Shown here one piece after another: positions 43,051 to 54,943 of a stretch of 64,000 bases of DNA. Where the stretch lies: assembly GCA_030532405.1 (NCBI GenBank), contig JAUNLF010000008.1, positions 1 through 64,000 of the forward strand, given 5' to 3'. The notes below the pieces were generated by a model. That model had not been told where the DNA came from, made no database searches, and saw nothing but the letters and a program-made list of their open reading frames with translations. The translations under genes were made by a program, and so were the position numbers. Every line of letters starts with the position of its first letter. Within the stretch, counting starts at the first letter, position 1. This DNA comes from Actinomycetaceae bacterium. Its GTDB lineage: Bacteria; Actinomycetota; Actinomycetes; Actinomycetales; Actinomycetaceae.

Positions 43051-44455
43051 ATGGTCCGTCAAAACTGCCGCCCGCATAACAGGCGCGGGCCTCACCTCAC
43101 TGCTTGCAATAGCGGCCTTTGGGGTGGTTGGCATGTCGGGGGACAGCCTCGAAATCGGTCAAGACCTGAACCGGCCGATCGATCAGATCGTGAACCTTCC
43201 GAACCAAGTTTTCGAAGTCGCGTGCATGCCCGGAATCATTGCGGAATCCGGTCCGATAAAGGCCGGCAGTACTTTCATAATTGAGGGCGAAGGCATCGAG
43301 GTTTTGCAGGCCGTCGACCTTGAGGGCGGAAGTGAAATCCAGGGAAAACAATCCGGTGAGGCTACGACGTTTGCGTCGAAGTCTGCAGTTGGACTCACGC
43401 TGCAAGCCCAGTCGGGTGCGAAACTTCAAGCGATCACGCGCGGTGAAGCCAGCGAGGACGACCTGCGCGGCCTGATAGTTGGCAAATGCCAGGCGCCGCG
43501 CGCACTCAGCTGGTTCACGGTTGGTGCTACGACGGTTGGGGAGTCGGCCATGCTTACCGTGGCCAACCCGACGCAGCAGGCAACAAAGGTGAGCGTGAAA
43601 GGCTGGTCGGCCTCCGGGCCCCTGTCGGACAATCCCACGTTTACCGTCGGCCCGCGGTCGTCCCAGACGGTGAACCTGGCGGCCTACTTCCCAGAAAATG
43701 AAAGGCTCGGAGTTTCAGTCGAGGCCTCGGGGCCGGGAGCGGTCGCCAGCATCCACACCGTGGGCATGGACGGCCTGGCACCCCAGGGCACCGACGCGGT
43801 GACGGGGTCGGAAGAACCGTCCAAAACCGTTGCGCTCGTAGGCTTGCAAGAGGGGTTGCAAGACCCGAAACTGCGCCTGATGAATCCCGGGACCGAGCCC
43901 GTCAACGCCGAAGTCACGCTACTCACCGAGAATGGACTCGTCGGCCTATCCGGCAGCGAAACCATTGAAATCGATCCCGAGGCCGTATTCCAACTGTCCC
44001 TAGACGGACTGGCCACCAAAGTGGCAACCGTAATGATCGCCGCCTCCGAACCCATCTTGGCATCCATGTCCGCAACCGCGGTGGGCGAGCCCAACCAGGA
44101 CAAACAGCGCGTCGCCGACCGCGTCGTTTGGATGCCCGCGCAAACCGCCACGCAGTTCGCCACCGTAGTGCCACCAACCGGCGGTAAGGGAGAAGCCAAG
44201 AACGCCCTCCACGTTGCAAACCCCACTGAAACACCAGTTTCGGTGACCATCAACGGGAAGGACAAAACGGTGGAGCCCTTCTCGACGCTCACGCAACCCG
44301 TGGATGCGGGTGCGTTAACTGTCGAGGCAAAGCAACCCGTCTACGCTTCGCTAACCATCAGCGTTGACCGCGAGGACGGCAAAGTTATCTCAAACATTGC
44401 GCTCGACGACCTGACGGCCACGGTTCCGACAACAAAACTCGTCGTCGACCGCTAG
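43040..44455 (+). CDS. DUF5719 family secreted protein
   Basis: A 471-aa exported protein with an N-terminal hydrophobic segment (ITGAGLTSLLAIAAFGVVG) that may be an uncleaved anchor. The rest is beta-rich with repeated patterns such as LTVANPTQQATKVSVKGW, LRLMNPGTEPVNAEVTLL, and LHVANPTETPVSVTING. These look like three tandem immunoglobulin-like or bacterial NEAT-unlike sandwich modules. DUF5719 proteins accompany the whiB2/GT2 locus in actinobacteria and have no known activity. It begins inside the end of the giant GT2 gene, so the two are co-translated and may form an envelope complex (inference). Confidence 0.82.
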   Translation: MMPKWSVKTAARITGAGLTSLLAIAAFGVVGMSGDSLEIGQDLNRPIDQIVNLPNQVFEVACMPGIIAESGPIKAGSTFIIEGEGIEVLQAVDLEGGSEIQGKQSGEATTFASKSAVGLTLQAQSGAKLQAITRGEASEDDLRGLIVGKCQAPRALSWFTVGATTVGESAMLTVANPTQQATKVSVKGWSASGPLSDNPTFTVGPRSSQTVNLAAYFPENERLGVSVEASGPGAVASIHTVGMDGLAPQGTDAVTGSEEPSKTVALVGLQEGLQDPKLRLMNPGTEPVNAEVTLLTENGLVGLSGSETIEIDPEAVFQLSLDGLATKVATVMIAASEPILASMSATAVGEPNQDKQRVADRVVWMPAQTATQFATVVPPTGGKGEAKNALHVANPTETPVSVTINGKDKTVEPFSTLTQPVDAGALTVEAKQPVYASLTISVDREDGKVISNIALDDLTATVPTTKLVVDR

Positions 44456-44493
44456 GCCCGGGTGCGGCTAGCGCGGCGCGAGTCTCGCGCTTA

Positions 44494-44536
44494 CGGGGCT
44501 CGCACTGTACAGGGCTCGTTTGCGGGGCTCGCACTG
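44494..44536. repeat. Short direct repeat, 14 bp with 29-bp period
   Basis: CGGGGCTCGCACTG occurs at 44494-44507 and again at 44523-44536. A partial copy, AGGGCTCG, lies between them at 44511-44518. The repeats fill much of the 128-base gap between the convergent DUF5719 and zincin genes. No hairpin terminator with a T run is seen here. Confidence 0.7.
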
Positions 44537-44583
44537 CGCGGCTTTTGAAGCGTGAATCGTATTTTGCCCTTGTAACTGGGCGG

Positions 44584-45033
44584 TTACGGGTGTAGCGGGC
44601 CGATTGGACCGCCGTGGATTTCTTCGGGGGAGAGTCCTGAAAGTTGCGATAAGTTTTCCACTAAAAGTGTGCGAATGAGGGCGTGCATCGGCGAGCGCAG
44701 GTCACGAATAGAGGCGCGGCCGGCGCGCGCCTGAATGGGAAGCCGATACAAAACCAGGCGAGGCGCTAGGCGGGCCAAGCGGTTCTCGGGAAACACGCGA
44801 CACATGACGGCGTCGTGAGACTCCCACGACGCGGGATTAGTGTGCGGAACCTCGTCGATGCCGATCTCGATGCGGGCCAGTTCTGGCAGGCGGCCAACAA
44901 TTTCTTGCACATTGGACGCAACAAGCTGCTCAAAGGACTGCCGATACGTCAGCCGCGCGGGCACCTCCGGGTGAAACAGGGGGCCGCGAAGGCCCCGCCC
45001 GTGACGGTCACGACGACGAGTTACTGGATACAT
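44584..45033 (-). CDS. Zincin-like (metallopeptidase family) protein lacking HExxH
   Basis: A 149-aa protein of the small zincin family (Pfam Zincin_1, as in Rv3259). Features are a Arg-rich start, then SFEQLVASNVQEIVGRLPEL, IGIDEVP, LVLYRLPI, and C-terminal LVENLSQLSGLSPEEI. At the place where active relatives read HExxH, this protein has VENLS. The Glu is kept and both metal-binding His are lost, so it is probably not a peptidase. It stands alone on the minus strand between DUF5719 and DUF3499, an order seen around whiB2 in other actinobacteria. Confidence 0.82.
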   Translation of the reverse strand: MYPVTRRRDRHGRGLRGPLFHPEVPARLTYRQSFEQLVASNVQEIVGRLPELARIEIGIDEVPHTNPASWESHDAVMCRVFPENRLARLAPRLVLYRLPIQARAGRASIRDLRSPMHALIRTLLVENLSQLSGLSPEEIHGGPIGPLHP

Positions 45034-45110
45034 AGCTCATACTCTACTAACCGCGGCGCGGACAAGTAGTGTGAGTCTGACCGGCGGCCTATCCTAGGGG
45101 AGTGAACACC

Positions 45111-45512
45111 ATGCGCGCCTGCTCTCGACCAACCTGCAACCAGCCTGCCGTAGCCTCACTTACCTACGATTACGAAGAAGCTACCGCGGTTCTGGGCCCC
45201 CTGCCCGCGCAGCGCGAGCCGCACGCATTCGAACTTTGTGACAAGCACGCCACTAGTTTCACGGCGCCGAGAGGTTGGCAGGTGATCAGGCTCGCCACGA
45301 ACTTTGAGCCAGCCCCGCCCTCCCCGGACGACCTACTGGCACTTGCGGAGGCTGTCCGCGAAGTCGGCCGAGCACCCCGCCAACCGGCTCCGCGCCCCAC
45401 GACGAAACGTCCGGAGCAGGGCGCGACCCCTCCGGAGGGGTTTGAGAAGCCACAATCTCAACGCGTTTTGAATCGCCGCGCGAACTTCCGCGTGGTCGAG
45501 GGCGGAAATTAG
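45111..45512 (+). CDS. DUF3499 family protein
   Basis: A 133-aa protein with a small Cys-rich N-terminal domain. Cys4 and Cys9 (MRACSRPTCNQPA) and a later LCDKHA could bind zinc. A Pro/Arg-rich, probably disordered tail follows. DUF3499 is conserved in actinobacteria next to mtrA or manA; its function is unknown. ATG 45111 is preferred over GTG 45102, because AGGGGAG then lies eight bases upstream and the family typically begins MRxCSR. mtrA follows after 54 bases. Confidence 0.85.
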   Translation: MRACSRPTCNQPAVASLTYDYEEATAVLGPLPAQREPHAFELCDKHATSFTAPRGWQVIRLATNFEPAPPSPDDLLALAEAVREVGRAPRQPAPRPTTKRPEQGATPPEGFEKPQSQRVLNRRANFRVVEGGN

Positions 45513-45566
45513 GCGCTCTCGGCGAAATAACATGAAAAATTTCGCACATCGTGACAATATCGTTAT

Positions 45567-46250
45567 ATGACTGCGCGACTATTAGTGGTAGATGACGACG
45601 TTGCCCTAGCTGAAATGATCGGGCTCGTTTTGTCGTCTGAAGGCTACGAGGTTTCCTACGTTCACGACGGATCAGCAGCCCTCGACACTTTCCACCAGGT
45701 TGACCCTGATTTGGTACTTCTTGACGTTATGCTACCCGGCAAGGATGGCATTCAGATTTGCAAGGAGATCCGCCAGCACTCCGACGTTCCAGTCGTCATG
45801 CTGACCGCGCGTTCAGATACCGCCGACGTGGTTGCCGGCCTTGAAGCCGGCGCTGATGACTATGTTCCGAAGCCGTTCAAGCCGAAGGAACTTGTCGCGC
45901 GCGTTAAAGCCCGTTTACGAGGGCGTGAGGATCAGGCGGAAGAAAACATTGAGCTAGGCGACCTCGAAATCGACGTTTCTGGCCACCAGGTAACCCGGGG
46001 CGGTAAAGAAATCGCGCTCACACCGCTGGAGTTTGACCTGCTGGTAGCGCTTGGCCGCGCACCGTGGAAGGTGTTCTCTAGGGAAGAGCTCCTGGAGAAG
46101 GTGTGGGGCTACCGTCACGCGGCGGACACGCGTTTGGTGAACGTGCACGTGCAGCGTTTGCGCGCCAAGATTGAACGCGACCCCGAGCATCCCGAAATCG
46201 TAATCACCGTCCGCGGCGTCGGTTACCGCGCCGGTGGAGTTTCCGCGTAA
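45567..46250 (+). CDS. mtrA: Response regulator MtrA
   Basis: OmpR-type regulator of the MtrAB system, which controls cell division and envelope genes in actinobacteria. It is 227 aa. The receiver has Asp53 in LLDVMLPGKDG, LTARSD, and Lys in PKPFKP. The winged helix has TPLEFDLLVALGRAPWKVFSREELLEKVWGYR in part and ends VRGVGYRAG. There is no ribosome binding site before ATG 45567 and TATCGTTAT runs into it, so the message may be leaderless. mtrB begins four bases after its stop. The assignment rests on near-identity of motifs and on the mtrB-lpqB context. Confidence 0.97.
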   Translation: MTARLLVVDDDVALAEMIGLVLSSEGYEVSYVHDGSAALDTFHQVDPDLVLLDVMLPGKDGIQICKEIRQHSDVPVVMLTARSDTADVVAGLEAGADDYVPKPFKPKELVARVKARLRGREDQAEENIELGDLEIDVSGHQVTRGGKEIALTPLEFDLLVALGRAPWKVFSREELLEKVWGYRHAADTRLVNVHVQRLRAKIERDPEHPEIVITVRGVGYRAGGVSA

Positions 46251-46254
46251 GGTC

Positions 46255-47838
46255 ATGTCGAATACGACCCTGGCGGGCTTTTCCGAGCGTGTTCGAAACA
46301 GCAAGCCGGTCCTTTTCATCCGCAAGTCGCTGTTCTTGCAAGTGGCGGCCGGCATGACCGCCATGATGTTCGTCGTCCTGTCCCTACTGTTCATTGCCGT
46401 CACGTTCCAGGTGCGCGAAAACATTTTCGACCAGCGGCGCGAACAAATCCTAGACGACGCGTCCGTGCGCATCGCGCAAGCCCAGTCCACGTTCGACCAG
46501 TCCACCGCAACAACGCCGGACCAGGTGCAGGACCTGGCAAATCAACTCGTGTCCTCGCTACGCTCATCAGCCACGGGTGCCGGCGCGGTTGGAACCATGC
46601 TTATGCGCTCACCCAGCGCGTCGACAACCTTTGCGATCAACGACCTCATTGATCAAAATCTGCTGCAATCACTGTCGGCCGAAATGCGGGCGCGAACATC
46701 GTCAGGGGCGGGCCCGTACTACCAGTCAATTGCGATTCAAAATGATGAGGGCGATCCTGACCCCGGCATTATTGTGGGCGGTCTGGTGACTTTGCCGCTC
46801 GCGGGGGAGTACGAACTTTACACGGTGTACACGTTGCGTGACGATCAAGAGACAATCTGGATGCTTTCGCGCACGCTTGCCGTCGGGTCGATTCCGGTGA
46901 TCATGATTTTGGCGCTGGGAACAGTGTGGGTCGTCTTTAGGTTGCTTCGCCCCGTCCGCACTACCGCGGAGGCGGCGATCCAGCTGGCCGACGGTGATTT
47001 GAGTGTTCGCGTGCAGGCCGATGGCATCGACGAAATGTCGCAACTTGCGCGCGCGTTCAACACGATGGCGGAGTCACTGTCGGACAAGATCACGGAGTAC
47101 GACGAACTATCCAGGTTGGAGCAACGCTTCGTTTCGGACGTTTCCCACGAACTGCGAACACCGATGACGACGATCCGGATGGCCGAAGAGCTCCTGTACG
47201 ACAACCGCGAGGACTTCTCGCCGGTAGCCGCCCGATCCGCGGAACTGCTACATCAGCAGGTGGACCGGTTCGAGAAGATGCTGGCGGACCTTCTAGAGAT
47301 TTCACGCTACGACTCTAAATCCGCGTCCCTAGAGATCGACGAGGTTAACTTTAACGAGCTTGTCGCCAAAGTTGTGGATGCGAATCAGCCGCTGGTGTCC
47401 AGCCTGGGCGTGGAGGTTCGCGTGATTGCCTCCGACCCGCGTTGCGTTGCCGAAGCTGATTCCAGGCGAATGGAACGCGTGCTTCGAAACTTCCTTGTGA
47501 ACGCTGTCGAACACGCGGAACAGGGCCCGGTTGAGATTGAGATTGCCGCGAACGCGGACGCCACGTCGGTGCGCGTGCGCGACTACGGTATCGGCATGGA
47601 TGAAGAGACCAGCGCGCACGTGTTTGAGCGCTTCTTCCGCGCCGACCCCGCCCGCACCAGGACGACCGGCGGCACGGGGCTCGGCCTGTCCATCGCGCGT
47701 GAGGACGTCTTCTTGCACGGCGGACGGATTGAGGCCTACGGAGAACTGGGCAAGGGCGCCGCATTCATGGTCACAATCCCGCGCAGGCAGGGAACCGAAC
47801 TGGCGGAGGCTCCGCTAGAGCTTTGGGAGGAAAAGTGA
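46255..47838 (+). CDS. mtrB: Sensor histidine kinase MtrB
   Basis: Membrane kinase for MtrA. It has 527 aa with membrane segments at about 29-51 and 208-230 and a long extracytoplasmic sensor domain between. A HAMP domain follows, then His298 in SDVSHELRTPMTT, then an ATP-binding domain with LVNAVEHAE (N box), DYGIGM (G1) and TGGTGLGLSIA (G2). ATG 46255 is preferred over GTG 46234, which lies inside mtrA without a ribosome binding site. lpqB overlaps its stop by four bases, the usual order mtrA-mtrB-lpqB. LpqB is known to interact with the MtrB sensor domain. Confidence 0.97.
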   Translation: MSNTTLAGFSERVRNSKPVLFIRKSLFLQVAAGMTAMMFVVLSLLFIAVTFQVRENIFDQRREQILDDASVRIAQAQSTFDQSTATTPDQVQDLANQLVSSLRSSATGAGAVGTMLMRSPSASTTFAINDLIDQNLLQSLSAEMRARTSSGAGPYYQSIAIQNDEGDPDPGIIVGGLVTLPLAGEYELYTVYTLRDDQETIWMLSRTLAVGSIPVIMILALGTVWVVFRLLRPVRTTAEAAIQLADGDLSVRVQADGIDEMSQLARAFNTMAESLSDKITEYDELSRLEQRFVSDVSHELRTPMTTIRMAEELLYDNREDFSPVAARSAELLHQQVDRFEKMLADLLEISRYDSKSASLEIDEVNFNELVAKVVDANQPLVSSLGVEVRVIASDPRCVAEADSRRMERVLRNFLVNAVEHAEQGPVEIEIAANADATSVRVRDYGIGMDEETSAHVFERFFRADPARTRTTGGTGLGLSIAREDVFLHGGRIEAYGELGKGAAFMVTIPRRQGTELAEAPLELWEEK

Positions 47839-49475
47839 AACAGCTTCGCTTCGCACTCGTCCTAATGCTCGCCCTGGTTTTAACGGCGTGTCAGGCGCTG
47901 CCGACCGCCGGGCCGGTTACGGGTTTTGAGCGCGATATTCCAAACTCCGAATCGCTCGTACTAAAGGGCTTTGGGCCTGTTGAGGACGCGCCTCCGGACG
48001 TGATTGTGCGCGACTTTTTGCGCGCCTCCGCAGCCGGCTGGTCCGACGACTTCCAAGTGGCCCGCGCGTACCTTACCGAAGACGCGAAGGCCGCGTGGCG
48101 TCCGGAAACCCAGGTTCAGATCTATTCGGATGATCAAACTCCAAACATGATTTCCGAGGACGGGAAGGTCCAGGTCAGTGTCGCTGTTGGCGGAGTTGTA
48201 ACCCCGGACGGCAAGTACGCCATGCAGGCTAAGCCGTCTAATGTGCACCTTGACTACAACCTCGTGCAAAATGCGGATGGGCAGTGGCGTATCGACCGCC
48301 TGCCCGACGGCGTGCTGATTTCGCAGTCGTCATTCCACGCCGTTTACACCCTGGCGTCCGTATACTTCCTGTCGCCCGACATGACGGCTCTGGTGCCCGA
48401 CCCGCGCTGGTATCCGGGGCGGCGCCTCGCGTCCTACCTGATGCAGGGGCTTATCGAGGGCCCGTCCCCGCAGATTGCCACCGCCGTGGTGTCGGCCGTT
48501 CCCGCGGGCGCGCGCTTGCCTTTGCAACAAGTTGAAGTGTTCGGAGGACGCGCCGAAGTGCGACTGGAGGGTGAAGACCTGAGCACCCCCGAACAGCAAT
48601 CTGCATTTAAGTGGCAGGTTAACGCGACCTTAATGCAGGTTCCGTCGGTGTCCGAGGTCAGCATTCGCAACAACGAGACCAGCCTTGACGACGTGTCCGT
48701 TCCGGCGGGCCCGGCATGGGCGATGGATTCGCGGGCGGGCATCAGCAAAGACGGCCTCGTTTTGAATGATGGATCCGAACCCGTGCTTATGGCGCCGATC
48801 GACGAGATGGGCAAGTCGCCTCGCGACCCGAGTGTTGGGCCGGTGGATTCAAGCCCACTCGCGTTTATAAGCGGCGACCAGCTTTACGGCGTTCACCAAG
48901 CCATGGAGCCGCGCGCAATCTATACGGCCGACAACCTGTCGCGCCCATCTGTTGACCGCCTGGGGTGGATCTGGACCACAACCGGCAACAAGGTAGTTGT
49001 TGCGAGCTTGTACACGAACACGCCGATTGCACTGCCCAGCCCGTGGACTAGCGGCGACCCGCTGCGGGCCATTGCAATCACTCCCGATGGGGCGCGCGCA
49101 CTGCTACTTCGCGGTGGCCCCGACGGTAGTGTTTGGTACGCCGGCGTGAAACGCTCCGCGGACGGTACCCCAATCGGACTTGACTCACCCAGCCGCATCG
49201 AAGTTGAAAAGGGCAAGATCCTCGACGCGTCCTGGGCGGGCAATACTTCCGCACTCATATTGCAAGAGGGCGCCGAGCAACGTCAGGTCACCATCTCGAC
49301 GCTCGCATCCCTACCCGAAACCCTGCGCGCACCGGCCGACGCGGTTCGAATCTCGGGCGGCGCAACCCCGCAGTCGATCCTGCTCGGCAACGGTGAAGGC
49401 GCCGTCTACTCGCGCTCGGGCGCGTCCTGGCGTAACGAAACCAGCGTCCTGCAAGGCGAAACCTACCCGCACTAA
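47835..49475 (+). CDS. lpqB: Lipoprotein LpqB
   Basis: Lipoprotein that modulates MtrB signalling. It has 546 aa with a lipobox LTAC giving lipidated Cys19. A GerMN-like domain follows (about 100-280, with VTPDGKYAMQAKPSNVHLDYN-type beta strands). The C-terminal half is propeller-like, with motifs such as RLGWIWTTTGNKVVV and IAITPDGARALLLRGG. GTG 47835 is chosen for its GGAGG site four bases upstream; it overlaps mtrB by four bases. It acts at the outer face of the membrane. The 196 bases to the next gene have no clear terminator; see the rejected items for an open frame there. Confidence 0.95.
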   Translation: MKQLRFALVLMLALVLTACQALPTAGPVTGFERDIPNSESLVLKGFGPVEDAPPDVIVRDFLRASAAGWSDDFQVARAYLTEDAKAAWRPETQVQIYSDDQTPNMISEDGKVQVSVAVGGVVTPDGKYAMQAKPSNVHLDYNLVQNADGQWRIDRLPDGVLISQSSFHAVYTLASVYFLSPDMTALVPDPRWYPGRRLASYLMQGLIEGPSPQIATAVVSAVPAGARLPLQQVEVFGGRAEVRLEGEDLSTPEQQSAFKWQVNATLMQVPSVSEVSIRNNETSLDDVSVPAGPAWAMDSRAGISKDGLVLNDGSEPVLMAPIDEMGKSPRDPSVGPVDSSPLAFISGDQLYGVHQAMEPRAIYTADNLSRPSVDRLGWIWTTTGNKVVVASLYTNTPIALPSPWTSGDPLRAIAITPDGARALLLRGGPDGSVWYAGVKRSADGTPIGLDSPSRIEVEKGKILDASWAGNTSALILQEGAEQRQVTISTLASLPETLRAPADAVRISGGATPQSILLGNGEGAVYSRSGASWRNETSVLQGETYPH

Positions 49476-49671
49476 ATCGGGCCGCAAAGCATCCTGCCGT
49501 GCGAAACCCGGCTGGACGGTCCGCAGAGCCTATCGCTGCGCGAACCCTGACTGTACTTGGGCGGGCCGCAAGGCCCAGGCGGTAGTTTTGCACAGGCTCG
49601 CCCTCCTAGACGAAATCACAGCCGTTTATTACACGAGGACGCATTCGCGGCAAACTTGGCACGCTGAACGC

Positions 49672-50370
49672 ATGAAAGCAAAGCAACTGCTGCAAGAACT
49701 AGTCAACGTCGTGGCGCCAACAGCGTGCGCGGGATGTCGAAAATGGGACACGCCGCTTTGCGCAGAATGCCGCCAACTCGCGCGAACCACCGCGGAAGCC
49801 GGAATCATCGACGACCCGAAGGCACCCATGCGGTCAGTTACACTCGGACGCTACGCGGGCAGCTTGCGAAACCTGATCCTTGCCGCCAAACACGACACTT
49901 CGCGCGACCTATCCGACTGGCTGTGGGACGCGGGATACGCGCTGGGTGCGGGGTGGTTAGAACACCGCAGCATAGTTGACGTACCCACCGGGAACAAGCC
50001 AATACACGTGGTTCCAGCACCTTCACAGTGGACGAGGGCGTGGCGCGGAATGCTCATCACCCCAACCATCGCCGACGGGGTTGCGCAGGCCCTGCGAAGC
50101 GCCGAAGTACCGGCCTGCGTTGTACCCGCACTGCACCAAAAGTGGGGATCATCCCAAGCCGGACTCAGCGGAGACCAAAGACGCCAAGGCCGCGGCGAGT
50201 CAATCAGCGCCCTCATAAACGTAGAGGGCGCAAACTGCGTCCTCGTAGACGACGTCATAACGACGGGGGCAACAATGCTAGCCGGACGCGACGCGCTAGA
50301 AGCGGCCGGCGGAAACTGTTTTGTTGCGCTTAGTTTGGCGGTTGTGCACAATGAAAACTCGCATAAGTGA
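49672..50370 (+). CDS. ComF family phosphoribosyltransferase-like protein
   Basis: A 232-aa protein. The N terminus has a zinc-finger-like pair, CAGC (19-22) and CAEC (30-33), and the C terminus has the PRPP loop VLVDDVITTGAT. In naturally competent bacteria ComF helps DNA uptake; in actinobacteria (as Rv3242c between lpqB and hpf) its role is unclear. Start at ATG 49672 is chosen because the family begins close to the first cysteine pair. The frame is open far upstream, but that stretch overlaps lpqB in another frame. It is followed by hpf after a 175-base leader. Confidence 0.87.
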   Translation: MKAKQLLQELVNVVAPTACAGCRKWDTPLCAECRQLARTTAEAGIIDDPKAPMRSVTLGRYAGSLRNLILAAKHDTSRDLSDWLWDAGYALGAGWLEHRSIVDVPTGNKPIHVVPAPSQWTRAWRGMLITPTIADGVAQALRSAEVPACVVPALHQKWGSSQAGLSGDQRRQGRGESISALINVEGANCVLVDDVITTGATMLAGRDALEAAGGNCFVALSLAVVHNENSHK

Positions 50371-50411
50371 TGCTAATCACCAAAATCGAGTAAGATTGAG
50401 GATATCAATTC

Positions 50412-50430
50412 ACTAGAAGTTACTTCTGGT
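50412..50430. promoter_or_regulatory. Palindrome in the hpf leader
   Basis: A 19-base dyad with 9-base arms (one wobble) has the core AGAAGT-T-ACTTCT. It lies 116 bases before the hpf start and about 15 bases after a TAAGAT hexamer that could be a -10. It may be an operator for hpf, which often responds to stress or stationary phase. The rest of the leader holds GGAGG and GGAGGG stretches but no open frame. Confidence 0.35.
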
Positions 50431-50545
50431 TAGTTGATGTTTACATGGTGTTCGGGAGGTGGTAACTAAACGCACGGCCAGACGCAACGAGTGCCTGGCA
50501 ATTCATCTCGGAGGGTCAAACCCCCAATATTTTCCTGGAGGAACC

Positions 50546-51214
50546 ATGGATATCACAGTTGTCGGACGCAATGCCGAAATCCACCCCAACTTCCGCGAAT
50601 ACGTCGAAGAAAAAGTGTCGAAGGTGACGCTCTTTTACCCACGGGCTCAACGAATCGATGTTGAACTAACCCACGAACCTAATCCGCGCCAAGCTGAAAC
50701 TGCCGAGCGGATCGAACTTACAGTCTTTGGCAAGGGCCCAATCATTCGAGCGGAAGCATCAAGTTCGGACCGCTACGCCGCGGTCGACATTGCATCTGGA
50801 AAACTGTTTGAGCGCTTACGTCGCGCTCGCGACCGCGCGAAGGACCACCGCCGGCGCTACAACAAGCCGATTGCTGATGAACTAGGAGGTCTTCTAGACG
50901 GCGTTGACGAACCCGTTGGAGCTGCCGCTGACGTCGAAGAAGCGAAGGTAAACGACACGCTCCGCTCCGCATCCGACCTGAAGCTAGGCGAAGAACGCGA
51001 AGAACAACTCGGCGATTCGCCAGTCATTGTTCGTCAAAAACTCCACGAAGCCGAACCCATGACCGTCGATCAGGCGCTGTACCAAATGGAACTGGTCGGA
51101 CACCCGTGGTTCCTATTCATCGACGCCGAAACCGGTCAGCCGTGCGTGGTCTACCACCGCGAAGGCTGGACGTACGGTGTCATTCGACTCAACACCAAAG
51201 TTGAAGGTGTCTGA
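50546..51214 (+). CDS. hpf: Ribosome hibernation promoting factor, long form
   Basis: A 222-aa protein that binds idle 70S ribosomes and pairs them as 100S dimers. The N-terminal S30AE domain (about 1-100) reads MDITVVGRNAEIHPNFREYVEEKV and continues with the RARDRAKDHRRRY basic end. The C-terminal dimerisation domain (about 165-222) has EAEPMTVDQALYQMELVGHPWFLFIDAETG, here given only as its parts PMTVDQALYQMEL and HPWFLF. GGAGGA lies four bases before ATG 50546 and decides the start. It sits between comF and secA as in mycobacteria (Rv3241c). A terminator follows. Confidence 0.96.
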   Translation: MDITVVGRNAEIHPNFREYVEEKVSKVTLFYPRAQRIDVELTHEPNPRQAETAERIELTVFGKGPIIRAEASSSDRYAAVDIASGKLFERLRRARDRAKDHRRRYNKPIADELGGLLDGVDEPVGAAADVEEAKVNDTLRSASDLKLGEEREEQLGDSPVIVRQKLHEAEPMTVDQALYQMELVGHPWFLFIDAETGQPCVVYHREGWTYGVIRLNTKVEGV

Positions 51215-51261
51215 AAACAAGACCGCCAAACCATAGGCGTCAAAACACTCTGACAATAGTT

Positions 51262-51302
51262 CGCTGGAGGGCCGGGCTAATCCCGCCCTCCAGCGTTTTG
51301 TT
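51262..51302 (+). terminator. Intrinsic terminator after hpf
   Basis: An 11-bp GC-rich stem (CGCTGGAGGGC with GCCCTCCAGCG) has an inner CGGG/CCC extension and is followed by TTTTGTTT. This is a textbook intrinsic terminator. It lies 48 bases after the hpf stop and 92 bases before secA. Confidence 0.95.
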
Positions 51303-51393
51303 TAATCAAATACGACAGCGGTTTGCCGAGCGGGTTACAATAACGAAGGTTAAACATTTGAATTTCCGCTGATTTCGACGATTTTGGAGCACC

Positions 51394-54303
<2,910 letters not shown>

Positions 54304-54346
54304 CCACAACCCGCACTCGGCATGGGCGTGAGCCCCGGCCGGGTTG

Positions 54347-54943
54347 CTAGATGATTTCAAGCGCCGTCGCCATCCATTGGCGGCGGCGCGCTTCTAGCCG
54401 GATAGACACGGCGTGAACACGCTCGCCCTGCGTTAGGATGTGGACGGTTTCAGCAACCTGCTCGTTAACCCGGCAGGTGCGCGATGATAGTAACTGTGCC
54501 CGGGGGCTGCGATGTGCGGGCCCATCCAAGCGTTCCGCAAGGTTCACCCGGCGTTCTATCGCCTCGTACAGGTCCGGTGTTATCCACCGCTCCAACTGGG
54601 TGGGGTAGCGCTGGCCGGTCAGGGTTTCAACAATCGACAGGGCGAGTGACTTGCCCCAGTTCGTCGGGTCCGGCAACTTATCCACAGTCGTAATCGGTGG
54701 AGTGCGGGTAGTGACCTCTTCGGAGTAATCCCAGGAGCCATCAATCATCGACCAGTGCCTCTGCACCTTCGCGGGGCGCGGCATCGCCTGACTGAGCGTG
54801 ACCCGAGGATGTCGTTTTAGCCGAACCTTCAAGGGCTGCGCGACTTGGCGTGTATCGACCTTGGAAATCATCTTTGGAGCCGCGGTCGGTTTGGTCGGGA
54901 ACTTACTGCGCGCGGGCGCGGGAGGGGCAATGGCTATGGACAT
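54347..54943 (-). CDS. Rv3235 family (DUF6459-like) protein
   Basis: A 198-aa protein with a Pro/Lys-rich, likely disordered first 90 residues. A conserved C-terminal domain follows, with ALSIVETLTGQRYPTQLERWITPDLYEAI in parts (LTGQRYPTQLERW) and VHAVSIRLEARRRQWMATAL. This pattern is that of the actinobacterial Rv3235 family, whose role is unknown; in M. tuberculosis it also lies beside secA1. ATG 54943 shares a base with the stop of the LysM gene (TAATG), so the two are co-translated. A weak hairpin (54307-54346) lies between it and convergent secA. Confidence 0.82.
   Translation of the reverse strand: MSIAIAPPAPARSKFPTKPTAAPKMISKVDTRQVAQPLKVRLKRHPRVTLSQAMPRPAKVQRHWSMIDGSWDYSEEVTTRTPPITTVDKLPDPTNWGKSLALSIVETLTGQRYPTQLERWITPDLYEAIERRVNLAERLDGPAHRSPRAQLLSSRTCRVNEQVAETVHILTQGERVHAVSIRLEARRRQWMATALEII

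Noticed and set aside
49180-49671. Open frame upstream of and in phase with comF, with a Cys pair (YRCANPDC)
   Set aside because: Its first part overlaps lpqB in another frame. Only about 65 codons are free, with no start or ribosome binding site and no known ComF extension. A zinc-ribbon remnant is possible but unsupported.
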